A stretch of 64,000 nt of DNA from Actinernus sp. WN-2022. Its lineage: Eukaryota; Cnidaria; Anthozoa; Actiniaria; Actinernidae. A program made the translations under genes and the position numbers. The notes beneath the pieces were generated by a model. The model had not been told where the DNA came from. It made no database searches and was given only the letters and a program-made list of their open reading frames with translations. The stretch's first letter is position 1. The number at the start of each line of letters is the position of its first letter. Positions 1 through 11,999 of the stretch are shown piece after piece. The stretch covers positions 78,148,861-78,212,860 of the forward strand of contig JAOWCC010000019.1 in NCBI GenBank assembly GCA_030867875.1, in the 5' to 3' direction.

Positions 1-252
1 GTTCTACCCTGATTGTGTGACTAATGGTAGCAGTGGATCATTATTACACACCTGGGTGTAATGTTCTACCCTGATTGTGTGACTAATGGTAGCAGTGGAT
101 CATTATTACACACCTGGATGTAATGTTCTCACTTAATGGATTGTGTGACTAATGGTAGCAGTGGATCATTATTACACACCTGGGTGTAATGTTCTACCCT
201 GATTATGTGACTAATGGTAGCAGTGGATCATTATTACACACCTGGATGTAAT
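1..252. repeat. 62-bp minisatellite at the TRAPPC2L exon 5 donor
   Basis: Four tandem copies begin near positions 1, 63, 125 and 191 (periods 62, 62 and 66 bp), and a partial copy begins at 253 inside exon 5. The array runs off the left edge. On the minus strand each copy carries a near copy of the last ~26 coding bases of TRAPPC2L exon 5 followed by its donor (CCAG|GTGTGT), so the array looks grown from the exon-intron junction. Units are nearly identical, suggesting recent or homogenised amplification. Confidence 0.95.
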
Positions 253-3200
253 GTTCTCCCCTGGATTGTAAAACGGATTGCAGAACATGTCTGTATAGGC
301 CACATGTAGTTTACGAAACATCTAGAAAATATTGAGATTTATTACAAAGATTAATATTACTTGGTTTAAAAGTACCTCAGTCTATGATTACCAATAAAAG
401 CCAGGATTTCCATACCCTGCTAGACAGAGATTCCTTCTCCCTCTCTCTCAAGACAAAAGGAAGAGAGTTAGAAACTAAGGAACATTTCTCCATTTTTCTT
501 CTTTTTTTTCTCGTACTGTGCATGCAACCCACAGCCGGCATCTACAACCATGGACGAATAAATTAAATAGGAAATGGTCTACGATTGGTTTAAATAGATT
601 TTATGCACATCACAGAGTTCAAATGCTGACTGTTTACATGTTGGCTGATCATATCCAGTTGTGTGCGTCCCTCTACCTTGTGTCCATTCAAGATTTTCAT
701 CAGAGTTTGAAAGAAGGTGATATTGGGTCAGCTAGAAAGCGTCAGAATTAATGCAAAAGTTATCCATCCACAAAACTCAAGCTCTGCACCACTTCGTCTC
801 AGGAGAAGTATGTTTGCTGTACTGCCAACCGAACACAGGTTTGAACATAAAAATTAGAACTTGTCGCATATTGTGGTTGATTTACATCTATTTTCCAATG
901 GTGAACACAGTAGACTTTCTTGTGAACTAAGTGAATGCATTTGTGAGCTACTAAATAAAGTTTTGATATCTCCTGCTTTGGCAGTAAAGCAGTTCTCACC
1001 ATCTTCTTTACTAGTCGATCTTTCTGACTTTCTTTTGCTTCAACGTAATGAGAGGATGTCACTGATGTCAATGTATGATGTGTACTTGTGCATGATCTAG
1101 CTATAGAAAAGCTGTTGGTTGGATGCAGAGGTTCCTTTGTCTCTTTCTCTCCATCGCTCTTCCTTTCGTCTTCAGAGATGAGGAAGGATTGTTTTTATTG
1201 TTCATACCATAAATTTATAAAAACAGATTGTTGTTCACATCTTGGGAATACTTGACTTACTGTTCTTATTTCATTGTCTCTGAGAGAGGTGTTGGCAGTC
1301 TCTACAACAATCACAAACTTCATTTTGGTGTTAGTAACATAACCATATCTGAATCATTCACTCAAGGAAAAATAGATGTTACTGAGTTTAAAAACTAACC
1401 GGGACCACTTAGACAATGAAAACTAAACACATGGTAAAACGAAAAGGAAAAATAGATGTTACTGAGTTTACAAACTAACCGGGACCACTTAGACAATGAA
1501 AACTAAACACATGGTAAAACGAAACAATTAGCATTCCAACTAACAAATACTAGCAAATCAATGCAATTTGCTTCATTCAAAAGAGCAACTTCAAAACTAT
1601 AGTTCATCATATTTGCCTTTTACCAGATCTAAGCTGGAGCAAGTCAAAATTATATATTTAATGTGTACTGGTACTCTATGTGGTGGCCCTGGTTAGAGTA
1701 ACTTCCATATGTGCCAAATAGGTTAAAAACAAACGTCTGTCATTTCATTCCTAATTGATGTCAGTCATTCTCAAGCCAAGAGGGACTGACTTGTGTTGCA
1801 GTTTCCAAGGTCAGTATAGTCTAGGTAGAAAAGTTTTTACTTCTGAAAGTTGTTTGGTACTCAACAAGAGAGGTACAACAAAATAGATAACAACAACTTC
1901 AATAATAATTATCTGCAAATTACAAGATTTTTGGATAAAATTTGAGTTGATTGGCAAAATACAAGCTCCACTGAATGTTTAATAATGTCCCAAGAAAGGA
2001 CAGGAAATCAAAACACACTTTTTTTATACATTCGCCAACCACCCCCCCCCCCCCCCCCACCCAAAAAAAAAACAATGTCAAAATTATCACTGCATAAAAA
2101 AATGCCTCAGAAGGCCCCAAATTGTGGAAAAAAAACAGTAATCAATCTTTCATTTCTGAAAATTTGTTTCATAGGTACTGAGAAAGACCATTTACGGTAC
2201 ACAGGGCAAAAGTATGAAATCATAAACACAATCTCAAGTCACCTATAGAACTCAACAGGGTCGAGCAACTACAGAATGCAGGGCCATTTTTGAAGCTCCA
2301 TATATTTTTCTCATTGGCTTGGTAGTCGATATCACAACATGGCTTGTTGGCTCCGAAGTTATTTAAAGAAAGAATATTAATATTTTAGTGGCTCAGTGGC
2401 TTGCCAGTGCATAAGTCATTGTTGAATATTCAACATGTCTGAGGGTGTATTATTTTAGTGGATTGGTAGTACATCTCTTCATTATTTTATGAATAAGTCC
2501 ATTTTTCAAGAAGAATCACTAATATGGATTGTTAGAACAGTTTTAGTGGCTCGGTAGTCGATCTCTCTGTTTTATGAATATGCAGGGACCTGGGCATATA
2601 TTTTTAGTGGCTTAATTGGTAGCTCGGTAGTCGACTCCCAAGCCACTGGCTCTTTACAACACATCCAGAAATAGCCTGGTATTCTGTAGTTTAGCCTACA
2701 ACGGAGCAGAGGTAACCCAGAAGTTGAGTCTGGTAAGCGTGTGATGAGATGTACAAAAGATACACTTTATAATCCTCTGTAGGGTACAGTAATCCAAGGT
2801 ATAACTCTCTTGGGTCATTGGAACTTTTGGTCAGGGAAGAAACTGAATAATACAAAATCAAGTATTAATGCAACAATGGCTATTTTAACCATAGAAATTA
2901 AGGAAAAACTAAGAGCCATAAAATATTTATATGGACCAATTATACATATACAAGGTCTATTAAAACTGTGATGGGTGACTAGTTCCTGTAAAACTAGTGA
3001 GTAGTGTTGATCTCCAGGTGATCTGCGTCGGTGCAGGGAAGATAAACACAGGGAAGATCAACTGTATGCTAACTGCCATGGGGAATGATTAGCAGCTGAC
3101 GTTACGAGTGCTAGCCCTTCATCAGAGCAAAAGACTAAGGGCTAGTGCTCGAAACGTCAGCTGCTACTGACAATCCCCATGGCAGTTATGCACCTGTCAA

Positions 3201-6200
3201 TGTTTAGCTTGGGGGAGGGGGGGGGGATGGGCATACCCAGGGGGATTTGACATTTCACCTCATTTTCATGTCAAATTCCCTACCCAGGGGACAAGCATTG
3301 GTGTCAAATGCCCTTCCTCCCAGGGAAAACAACTCGGTTTTTACAGTAAATTCTTCAAAATTCTTGGTAACTACAGCCTTTCTTTTCACCCTTGCTGTAG
3401 TGTTTATACATCCGGGAGTTTCCTAGTGTGGGAAACCATGTATAACGTGATACTGGGAGTTTGAGGAGGTCTCAAGTAGAGAGCTGTACTGTGTGTGCAC
3501 GAGTCCGAGTTTATAGAGTAGTTCAAGCCTTAGTGGCTTTCTAGGTACACAACACTTGCCACATCCCAAACTTTGTACAGTGGCATTTTTAGAAGTTAAT
3601 AAAACATCTAAATAGACAATACCATACAACAACTTCAATTGATTGCATTGAGTCACAAGTGCACATGCTGTGACTATTAAAATATAAAATGATGGCATAG
3701 TTTACCATCCGGATCTTTGAAAACAAGGGCAATCCCTTTATGTAAGACGACATGAATTTTTACCAAAAATACAATAGAATACAACACAATACAATTCAAT
3801 ACAACAATAAAACGCAACACAATACAATACAATAGAATACAATTTGGTAGCAATTCGTGTCGTCCTACATGAAGGGATGGCCAAAACGAGTTACCACTGA
3901 CACTCCTGCCACATGGTCATGCGGTCAGAGACTTGGTCCCAGTCTCTCTGTGCTCTTTTCAGTGGCTAGTCTCCAGGCTCTTGTGCAAATTCATCAAACT
4001 GCCCCTCCCTTGGGATCCCAAATTATGTCAAATTCCCCATCCATGGAAGCGGGGATAGAATCAAATCCCCTGGGTATGCCCCCCCCCCCCCCCCCCCCCC
4101 CGGCTAAATATTGACAAGTGCATTAGCATGCCTTATTCAACCACAGGCTTGTTTTGGGCTTCCTGTGGCTTCGTCAGTTGTCAAACGGATTTCCCCCCAG
4201 ATTTTGCCTTGTTTACCTCAAATTTGCAGGATGAATATAGCGTTAATTCTAAAGTTTAAATCTTTAAACTTATATCAAAATAAACTTTAATTAATATTTA
4301 CCAGTTGTGTGTGTCTTCTTGTCATCCGATGCATTTTAACCCTTTCAGCCCTGAGTCTTTGGAACTGATTTTTATCTATTTCTAGACCAAACAGAACCCT
4401 CCCCCCCTAAGTATGGTAAACTGTAGTCATTGTTACCATGGAATTTTCAACTGACCTATAAAACTGGGGGCTCAAAGTTTTTAGACGGCCATTTTAAAAG
4501 CAGTTGCGGATTACTAGGGAGCTGGCGGGAAATTTGTTTGGAGGAATACTGAGAATTTAAGGCTTTTTAAAGCCTTTTTCACCATTTATAGAGTGATGGA
4601 GGACATCATTAAGCTGATGAGAGCTTCAGTCAGCACTTTCTCAAAGAACCGAGTATGTGCCAGTTTATTGCCTCATTTCCCACTCGTGAATGGGCCAGGA
4701 CGTCTTCTGTCACTTTAGCGTGGGCTTTATAAATGGGGGTCTGGAGCCTTTTGACTGATTTGACTGATTCTGTTTCATATACATCTGCTGTCACGATTAA
4801 CTAGAAAACTATTTTGCCACTAAAATCTTGTCTGTAGCTAGTTAAAAATGCTGTGAAACGTAAACAAGATTTAGTGAAAATTTCTACTGTGTTGACCCTG
4901 GTGAGTTTGCATTTGGCTGCTTTAAAATGCATCGAACGACAAGAAGACACACAGAACTGGTAAATATAATAAGTAAAGTTTATTTTGATACAAGTTTAAA
5001 GATTTCAACTTTAGAATTAACGCTATATTCATCCTGCAAATTTGAGGTAAACAAGGCAAAAACCAGGGGGATTTTGGACTAAATTACAGAATACAGGGCC
5101 ACTTATCAAGGTCCACCCCAGAGCCACTGGCTCGGTGGCTCGGTAGTCATAAAATATATATACAGCGAGTCATTAGCTAAATGTAAGTATTCAGCGGATC
5201 ACATCATGAATCAACATATAAGGGTATATAAGTCTAGCGTATGATTTTGGTGGCTCGGCAGTCGTCACATTCATATTTATATAAACTATTGTCGGGAATC
5301 TTTATGAAGATGACTTAACTGTTTAAATGAGGGTATATATGCAAGACGAAAGAAAGAAAGACGAAAGAAATCTAGAAAAATATGCTCAAAGCTGCTCATG
5401 AATGACAGAATATACGATTTCAGTTTTGGCACTCATTAGTACAACTCGTTGTTAACCATTGAACACAAAATATTTTATTGAACTTCTTATCCGATAACTT
5501 CCTTCAAACTATTACAACCTACTGATCTATACGTAACATTAATAAGTTTATTTGGATTCGTTCACTGACTAAACGGAGTCGGTTCTCATCTCAGGTCAGC
5601 AAAAAGCCGAAAGCCGAAAGCTTGCATGATTTTGTTTGGCCATGCATTTTGCAAAGATGTCTTAACTGTTTAAATGAGGGTATATGCGCAAGACTCAATT
5701 GGAAAGAAATCTAGAAGAATATGTTCAAAGCTGCTCGTGAATGACAGAAAATATGATTCAGTTTTGGCTAGGGTGCTGAAAATTTTGTATTGAAACCCGA
5801 CGGCTCCCCTTTTGGCGCACTCATTAGTACAACTCATTGTTAACCATTGAACACAGAATATTTTATTGAACTTCTTATCCGATAACTTCCTTCAAACTAT
5901 TACTGCCTACTGATCTCTTCTCCCTTCTTGAATCACCACTTACTGATCAATGTTCGCTGCTATGTCCCTTTGAAACAGCCGGTTTGAAAGTTCCATCCAA
6001 GAAGATATAACTTTTATGAAATATGTCGAAATAAAACCATGTTAATTTATTTTTGTCCATATTTGCTATTACCTATCCATTTTAGCTGCAGTGCTACTCT
6101 CTTTTTAACAGCTTTTCCGTCTCCACATATTGCAACTGAGAGTAGAATCCATTCACATGTTAGTGCTGGGGGACACCCGTTTCCAACGAAATTGCATAAC

Positions 6201-9200
6201 AATTTGAATGTTTCAACATCTGACAAAGGCTTTTTCCAAAACATGATTTTTAGCCACTTTGGTCACATTCTAATACCATAGAAGACCTCACCGTCAATCA
6301 ATCTGAAAAGTTCCTTTCTTTTTTTAGATTTGTCTTCCAGAGTCAAAGTCAAACTTATGCAGTAAAATTTCTCCAAATCATCCAGATCTCTAGATAAGAA
6401 ATCCCACCGAAACCATATCTTTCAACTTGCTTGATGGATAACGTTGATAACTTTCAAATTATTCCTGGACTGGCGTGGGACTGACGCGCCAGTGAAGCAA
6501 TTTGACAAGCGCGCGTTGTTACAAGGAACATGCAGGGTTTAAAGGATTTATAAAACTGAGTATATTCAAAGGCATCATTCAAATTACCACACTTCAATGC
6601 AGCGTTTAAAGGAATTGCATTATTGTGAGCCGAATTGCAAAGCCGAGCATTTCAAAGGATTGCTCATGCACCAATTCAATTACGACACTTCAATAGTAGA
6701 AGGAAGCCAACGCTACGTTTAAAGAAATTACAAAGCAGTGCATTTTGAAAGGATTGCTCATGCGCCAATTCAATTACCACACTTCAATGGTAGAAGGAAG
6801 CCGATGCTGTGTTTAATAATAATAATAATAACAATATTTATACAGGAAAAACTCCCTCACGTACTGTGATTTTCAGGGAGGTCCTGCATAACTAAAAGTA
6901 ATAATGAAGACTAAAAGGCTATAAAAGGTTAAGAATTAGAGCTAAAATGCTAAGAATACTAATGTTAGACAATAGTGCTATAATTACTTTAAAAAACTTT
7001 TAAAAATGATCAAATTCTCAACGATCTTCGAATTGAGGTCTAATGCATTCCAGTCTCCGATTGCTTGGAATGTAAAGCGCTGCTTTACCCAATTTGTGCG
7101 GACACGTGGGAGATGTAAATCTCCACTGCGGCGCGTATTGTAATTATGGTATGCATTATTCCTTTTAAGATTAAAGTTTAAATTAATAAAGTTATTCAAA
7201 CACTTAAAAATAGCTATACAGCGATGGTTGTGATGGCGACGACTTAATGGCTGCCATTGTAGTTGTTCTATAGCTTGTGTTCCTGAAGAGTATCTAGTAG
7301 GTAGGTCTAAGATTGTTCTGGCAGCATTATTTTTTAAAATTTGTAAATGGCCCATGAGAACTACATTGTTTTTGTCACCCCATACTAAATCGGCATAGTC
7401 AAATAAGGCTATTATACAGTGTGATACGGGCATCTAATGGAAGCAAGGTTTTCACATGGCGAAGTACTCCAAGCCTCTGACAAACTTTCTTGCTTAGGGC
7501 ATCAATATGTTCAGCCCAGCTCATATTCTGTTGTATTTGTATACCGTGGTATTTAAAAGATTCCTTCCATTCTAGGAGGTAACCGTTTATCTCTAGCGAT
7601 AAACCACTAAAGGAACTTAACTTACGCAAACTACCAAAACTACGAATTTACATTTATCTACGTTAAGAGTTAATAAATTGTCATTGAACCATTTGCTAAA
7701 AACCTTCAGGTACGAGTTCAATTTGTCTGTAAGGTCCTTTAAATCGCTTGAAGAGTAATATATGACTGTGTCATCAGCGTAAAGAGAGACATCGCAGCAC
7801 CTCACACAAGATGGCAGTTCATTAATATAGATGATAAAGAGGAGGGGCCCTAATACGCTTCCTGTGGGACATCAACGGGTATGTGCTTGGCTGATGAGCT
7901 GACACCACTAACTGAAGTAACTTGCGTTCTCTGGGACAAGTAAGATTTAAACCACTCCACACTGGGACTCGAAAAGCCCAAACTAGTGAGCTTATTTAGT
8001 AAAAGTGAATGATCCACGGTGTCAAAAGCTTTCGACAGATCGAGGAAGACCGTGCCCATAACAAAACCCATGTCCATTTTTTCCAGTATTTGGACAGTGA
8101 AATGCGTCAGCGCAATCTCTGTAGAGAGTTTGGGTCTAAACCGAATTGTCTAGATGTTAACATATTATTAATATCTAAAAGATAGGCATAGACCTGTGTA
8201 TCTACGGCTTTTTCAAGAATCTTACTGACGGTTGGCAGAATAGTAATGGGGGTCTGTAGTTACTTGGATCGCTTCTTTCGCCTGCTTTAAAAAGAGCCGT
8301 CACTTTGCCTGACTTCCAGATTGAGGGAAAAGTAGAGGACGAGAGTGAGTGGTTGAATGGCTTTGTTAAAGCAGGGGCTATAGCAGCAGTTGAGTCCTTT
8401 AGAAGGCGTCCACTAATTCCATTTAGGCCTATTGCCTTATTCGTTTTAAGTTTACTAAGCTGCTTAAGCACAAATTGTTCCTTAATGGGCTGAAAACTAA
8501 ATGTAGCCAAATTAGTGTCAGTCGAATTATGATGTAAGGAGACGTTTTCCCAAACGTAACCTACGCGGGATTTGATTTTGTTCGCCAGCTTAGTACCAAT
8601 CGAGGCAAAGTGATTGTTCATAGTCTCAGCAATAGATGAAGCACTTGTGTACGAAACACCATCAGCTTGAATAGAGGTCACAGAGGAGCTGCCTTTAGAC
8701 TTACAAGAGGTAATCTCATTCAGAGTTTTTCACAGGACACCTGAATTGCCTTTGTTGCTGTTAATCAGATCAATATAGTAATCAGCCTTTAACACTTCTT
8801 TATTAGTTTATCGATGAAAGTTTTTGTTTTCTTGAAAAGCCCCCAATGATACTTGGAGTTAGTTTTGACGGCTTTTCTGTGGTAAAATTCCTGCATGGCA
8901 TTTGACACATTGGTTGTCATCCAAGGAGCCTGAAAACCTTTAATTCGAGTCTTTTTGATGGGTGCGTGACTGTTTGCGACTTCAGAAAATAAGTTGTTCC
9001 ATGTTTCAACAGCGGAATTTACGTCCTTGTCATCCAAAATACTCCAATTTATGTATCTCTTAGTTCTCGAACAAAAGAGTGTTTGTTGTAATTCCTGTAA
9101 GAACGGTACTCTATTGTCTTTGCGGGGCCTTAGGGACACCAGATTTTATCATGCAATAGACGGTGAAGTGATCACTTATTGTGGGTAGAAGTACTCCACT

Positions 9201-11226
9201 TTCAACAATGCAGTGATTGTTATTAACGAACACCAGGTCAATAACTGACCTACATGTAGATTGGTCACATATTATAGTGGGACTGTTGATTAGCTGGTCG
9301 AGACCATTTGCAATCTTTGTAACTTCTGTTTTAGCTGATATGCATGATTGGATTTTTTCGATGAATAATCAACGTTAAAATCTCCCATAATAATTATTTC
9401 TGATTCCACTGGTATCTTTGTCAAAGAAATATTAAGATGTTTGATGAGTGTCTCGCAACAAGAATCCAGCAGGTACAGCAGACAATTAGTTTCTTGCATT
9501 TTGGGCAATTGACTTCAATCCAACATGTTTCATCTTTGTCCGAATAAAGATCTAATCGGTGATTGAAAGGAATATTGTCCTGTATGAAGACTGCAGTGCA
9601 ACCACCACGCTTGTTAATACGATCTTCAACCGATCAATCTATACACAATCTTTATTGGACATCCCGGTACGGGTAAATGAAAAGATCATCAGCCCATTAC
9701 GCAAATGTGAAGCCATTGGAAAGGAGCTGTTAATCAGCAAAGCGACATCGTCTGGTCTTGTCAAGCTTCTCGCTAAGCACACGAAAGTGTTTGTTGTATC
9801 ACCAGAGATATTTGATTTCCTTAACAAGCTCTTAAGAAATGACGAAGAGACTGCATCGGGCGATATTCAGCTCCTTTGCAAAAGTGATCGTGACTTATTA
9901 AGTAACCGAGCCACTGAATATATACAGGGCCGTAACCAGCATCCCAGGAACGAGGAAGCAAAACACAGTGACGTGCACATGATATTATTCTAAATTACGC
10001 AACTCCAAAGCCATACTGCCACTGTGGTCCGCAGTCATGCAGTATATATTAATTTGCCCACTTCAAGTCAATTTGCCCCCACCTGAATTTATGAAATTTA
10101 GTGTGTAAACTACGTTCCAGTATGTACTACCAGTGTAGAGTATAAGTTGCATAACTTGTTCTCGGCTCATGGTTTAAAACAACCAAAGGTTTAAAATAAC
10201 CAACCAACAAACAAACAACGGTTAGTGATTCGTCATTCTCAAAAGATGAGGAATCCAAGATACGCAGTTTAGTGATTCATCGTTCTTTCAAACCTGAGGA
10301 ATCGAACATACGCAGTTTTAATAGTGATTTGTCGTTCTCAAAAGCTAAGGGATAAACTAGTCACTAGCCACTAAAATATAGACCCTGAAGATACATTGAA
10401 TATTTTATAAGTGAATGCGACTGCCGAGCCACTAAAGCCACTAAAATATAGACTTCAAGATACATTGAATATTCATAAGACAGTGAACGCGACTGCCGAG
10501 CCACCGAGCCACTAAAATATAGACCCCAAGATACATTGAATATTCATAAGTGAACGCGACTGCCAAGCCATCGAGCCACTAAAATGTAGACCCCAAGATA
10601 CATTGAATATTCATAAGTGAATGCGACTGCTGGGCCACCGAGCCACTAAAATATAGACCCCAAGATACATTGAATATTTATAAGGAGATGCTTCGTTCTT
10701 TAAAGAGACAGAGACTAGCGAGCCACCGAGACAATGAGAAAAATATATGGAGCTTCAAAAATGGCCCTGCATTCTGTAATTGCTCCGAAAATCCGTTTGA
10801 CAACTGACAAAGCCGCAGGAAGCCCAAAACCAATTTTGAGGTAAGCCTGTGAATCAACTTTAAATATTTTAGTTAATCATACCACCATTACACTAGTACA
10901 GCATTAAAACTGTACCGTTTTTAAATATTAGCTGATTCTCTTCACTACTATGTCTATTAAAACTCAAACTAGTATTTTTACAACGACCTTTTGACGTGTT
11001 ACCTTTTTCTTCCACCACATCTAAAGAAGTGTGAACTGTGTAATGAAATTTGAGTTCTTCTTCTGGAGACACTGTGCGAAGGAATAGCGGATAATTCTAC
11101 ACCAAAGAGATCCCAAGTATGTGGTTAAACTAAGCAATTATTTGAAATAAAGGAAGTCGTTATGCAATAAAAGAAAAACTGATGATTTCGTACCTCCTTC
11201 CCAATAACAGCAACACAGACCGCCAT
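242..11226 (-). CDS. TRAPPC2L: TRAPPC2L, trafficking protein particle complex subunit 2-like (3' exon off window)
   Basis: Five coding exons on the minus strand: 11226-11194, 11096-11003, 2842-2764, 1348-1261 and 321-242, all with AG/GT borders and compatible phases (0, 1, 0 after a split GTA codon, 0, then 2). Together they give 124 codons plus 2 nt. The protein starts [11 protein letters not shown] and contains [30 protein letters not shown] and CNPFYNPGE, matching the known metazoan TRAPPC2L almost along its length (about 140 residues in human). The family has the longin/sedlin fold and acts in TRAPP complexes that tether ER-to-Golgi vesicles. About 16 C-terminal residues are missing and should lie left of the window. 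Intron 2 (2843-11002) is a repeat nest. In intron 4 (322-1260) I see nothing recognisable. Its start codon faces that of the Aurora kinase gene 510 bp away. Confidence 0.93.
1366..1690. repeat. Interspersed repeat with internal 80-bp tandem duplication
   Basis: Positions 1366-1445 and 1446-1525 are near-identical 80-bp copies. The unit (ACCGGGACCACTTAGACAAT and following) is a relative of the inverted-repeat element at 56463-56660. The flank at 1560-1690 resembles 47440-47560, so this is one interspersed family with three copies in the window. It lies in intron 3 of TRAPPC2L. Confidence 0.75.
2265..2690 (+). repeat. GGCTCGGTAGTCG repeat family, plus-orientation copy
   Basis: Several degenerate copies of TTTTAGTGGCTCGGTAGTCG follow a leader that reads ACAGAATGCAGGGCCATTTT. 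The reverse complement of the same leader and array occurs at 10367-10790, and a short copy lies at 5085-5270. A run of 17 C at 2042-2058 lies just upstream. No coding potential was seen between 1690 and 2760. Confidence 0.75.
3070..3188. repeat. Inverted-repeat hairpin with hammerhead-like core
   Basis: Left arm 3070-3120 and right arm 3137-3188 are reverse complements (TAACTGCCATGGGGA against its complement). On the minus strand the left arm reads CTGATGA, a stem, then GTAAC-GTC, close to the hammerhead ribozyme core CUGANGA...GAAA...UH but with a changed GAAA box. Similar motifs occur at 18004-18093 and 31621-31668. Confidence 0.6.
3189..4122. mobile_element. Non-autonomous TIR element, TTA target duplication, G/C-tract termini
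   Basis: The ends are inverted repeats of about 60 bp starting TGCAC(C/T)TGTCAAT and running into a G-tract (10 G on the left, about 23 C on the right at 4079-4101), then CATACCCAGGGG. It is flanked by TTA at 3186-3188 and 4123-4125, which fits the 3-bp duplication typical of PIF/Harbinger elements. No transposase was found. A solo end of the same family lies near 41247-41292. Confidence 0.7.
3769..3843. repeat. Pentanucleotide AATAC-type microsatellite
   Basis: Degenerate tandem AATAC/AATAG units fill this stretch inside the TIR element at 3189-4122. Confidence 0.85.
4193..5070. mobile_element. TIR element with ~145-bp inverted arms
   Basis: The left arm (about 4193-4340) and right arm (4919-5070) are near-complete reverse complements; both carry TAACGCTATATTCATCCTGC or its complement. 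The interior starts TTAACCCTTTCAG and shares blocks with the piggyBac-like element at 44047-45066, so one element may have been captured inside the other. Just outside, 4150-4190 is repeated in inverse orientation at 10793-10842. No open frame of note was seen. Confidence 0.7.
5085..5270 (+). repeat. GGCTCGGTAGTCG repeat family, short copy
   Basis: ACAGAATACAGGGCCAC followed by GGCTCGGTGGCTCGGTAGTC matches the families at 2265-2690 and 10367-10790. Confidence 0.65.
5307..5914. repeat. Two-copy tandem duplication, ~350 bp period
   Basis: Copy one is about 5307-5527 and copy two about 5656-5914. Both contain TTAACTGTTTAAATGAGGGT and end in TTCCTTCAAACTATTAC. Copy two carries about 60 bp (around 5763-5815) absent from copy one. 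Nothing coding was seen in 5914-6590. Confidence 0.8.
6590..6815. repeat. ~110-bp tandem repeat, two copies plus
   Basis: ACACTTCAAT..GTAGAAGGAAGCC and AAAGGATTGCTCATGC recur with a period of about 110 bp. It adjoins the 3' end of the LINE. Confidence 0.75.
6825..9620 (-). mobile_element. Degenerate APE-type non-LTR retrotransposon (LINE)
   Basis: Minus-strand open pieces, in 5' to 3' order, give an endonuclease block ([10 protein letters not shown], 9508-9290), a linker (9139-8789), RT fingers ([12 protein letters not shown] and [20 protein letters not shown], 8681-8202), RT palm ([14 protein letters not shown], 8077-7850), the catalytic YADD box ([10 protein letters not shown], 7805-7617), and thumb/C-terminal parts (7629-6984). 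They lie in different frames with stops, so the copy is dead. The 3' end is a (TTA)n tail at 6825-6840 (minus orientation), typical of CR1/Jockey-like elements with simple-repeat tails. The 5' limit is unclear; coding traces may reach about 9990. It sits in TRAPPC2L intron 2 in the same orientation as the gene. A relative lies at 58640-60700. Confidence 0.9.
10224..10355. repeat. ~50-60 bp tandem repeat, three copies
   Basis: AGTGATTCGTCATTCTC...GAGGAATC...ATACGCAGTTT is repeated three times with drift, next to the 67-71 bp array. Confidence 0.75.
10367..10790 (-). repeat. 67-71 bp tandem array, GAGCCACTAAAATATAGACC unit
   Basis: Copies start at 10367, 10437, 10508, 10575 and 10642. Each contains AGATACATTGAATATT and GCGACTGC. 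After the array, 10735-10780 is the reverse complement of the leader at 2265-2310. So 2265-2690 and 10367-10790 are inverted copies of one family. Confidence 0.85.
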
Positions 11227-11736
11227 CTTAAATCCGTGGTAGGTACTTCATATATGTATGATATACAATCCTGCGGGTTCGCAAACCGGAAATTAAATTC
11301 CACGAGCGCGCGCTTACTTTTGTAAACGTGATTGGTCAGAATTTAGCCAATCAGATTAGAAGAAACTGAATTCCAAACTGCACCGGAAGTAAAAATAAAC
11401 GTGACAGTCGTATTTGTTACTTGATTGGTCAAATTTGGCCAGGAATAGCCAATCAGATCACTAGGAAAGAGCAACGTCCGAAATTCGAAAAAGGCGAGTT
11501 TCCTCCTCTTTCTATGAAGTTCAATGCTATTGAGTACCTTCACTGGCTTCAGTGCTGCGTATACTTAGTTTATAAAGTGTGGGAAGGCCGTGAAATTTGT
11601 TAGGTATAGATGCTTTGTCCAGTTTAATAATTTTGGTAGTACACTGTTAAAAGGCGCTATGTAGTGCGTGTAGACTGTAGTCCGTTGTTCTTCCGTTGTC
11701 CTAAGCCGCCATCTTGTTTTTTTCTAGTTCAGGGAT
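11227..11736. promoter_or_regulatory. Divergent promoter region between TRAPPC2L and Aurora kinase
   Basis: The two start codons face away from each other across 510 bp. The stretch holds four CCAAT boxes in both orientations (near 11331, 11347, 11424 and 11449), the motif known for NF-Y and common in cell-cycle gene promoters. A GCCGCCATCTTG block (YY1-like) lies at 11704-11715, and a second CCGCCATCTT overlaps the TRAPPC2L start codon on the minus strand. No TATA box is obvious. Promoter function is inferred from position. Confidence 0.6.
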
Positions 11737-11999
11737 ATGGAGTTGGCTGGGAAGGACAGTTCAACTACTGATAAATCCAAGGTGAGTTTCCTCCTTTTTA
11801 TACCTCAATCTTTCTATGAAGTCAGTCCGGTTAGTTCAATGCTATTGAGTATTGTCTATTGGCCTAAAATCGCACCGGAAAATTGCCGAAACCTTCACTG
11901 GCTTCAGTGCTGCGTATACTTAGTTTATAAAGTGTGGGAAGGCCGTGAAATTTGCTAGGTATAGATGCTTTGTCCAGTTAAATAATTTTGGCAGTACAC
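11497..11999 (+). repeat. 353-bp-period duplication bracketing Aurora exon 1
   Basis: 11535-11646 and 11888-11999 are about 95% identical (both contain TGCTGCGTATACTTAGTTTA). The similarity extends back to GAGTTTCCTCCT at 11497 and 11784, so the start of intron 1 is also present upstream of exon 1. The upstream copy lacks a recognisable exon and has GCGAGT instead of the donor GTGAGT. Confidence 0.9.

Noticed and set aside
1..252. CRISPR-like regular array
   Set aside because: Units are contiguous with no unique spacers, and the setting is clearly eukaryotic.
799..1071. 90-codon minus frame and overlapping 79-codon plus frame
   Set aside because: They lie inside TRAPPC2L intron 4, which is bounded by good splice sites; no family match.
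8305..8493. Plus-strand frame in the LINE region
   Set aside because: Antisense shadow of the LINE reverse transcriptase.
9559..9993. 144-codon plus-strand open frame
   Set aside because: It is antisense to the endonuclease end of the minus-strand LINE; no motif of its own.
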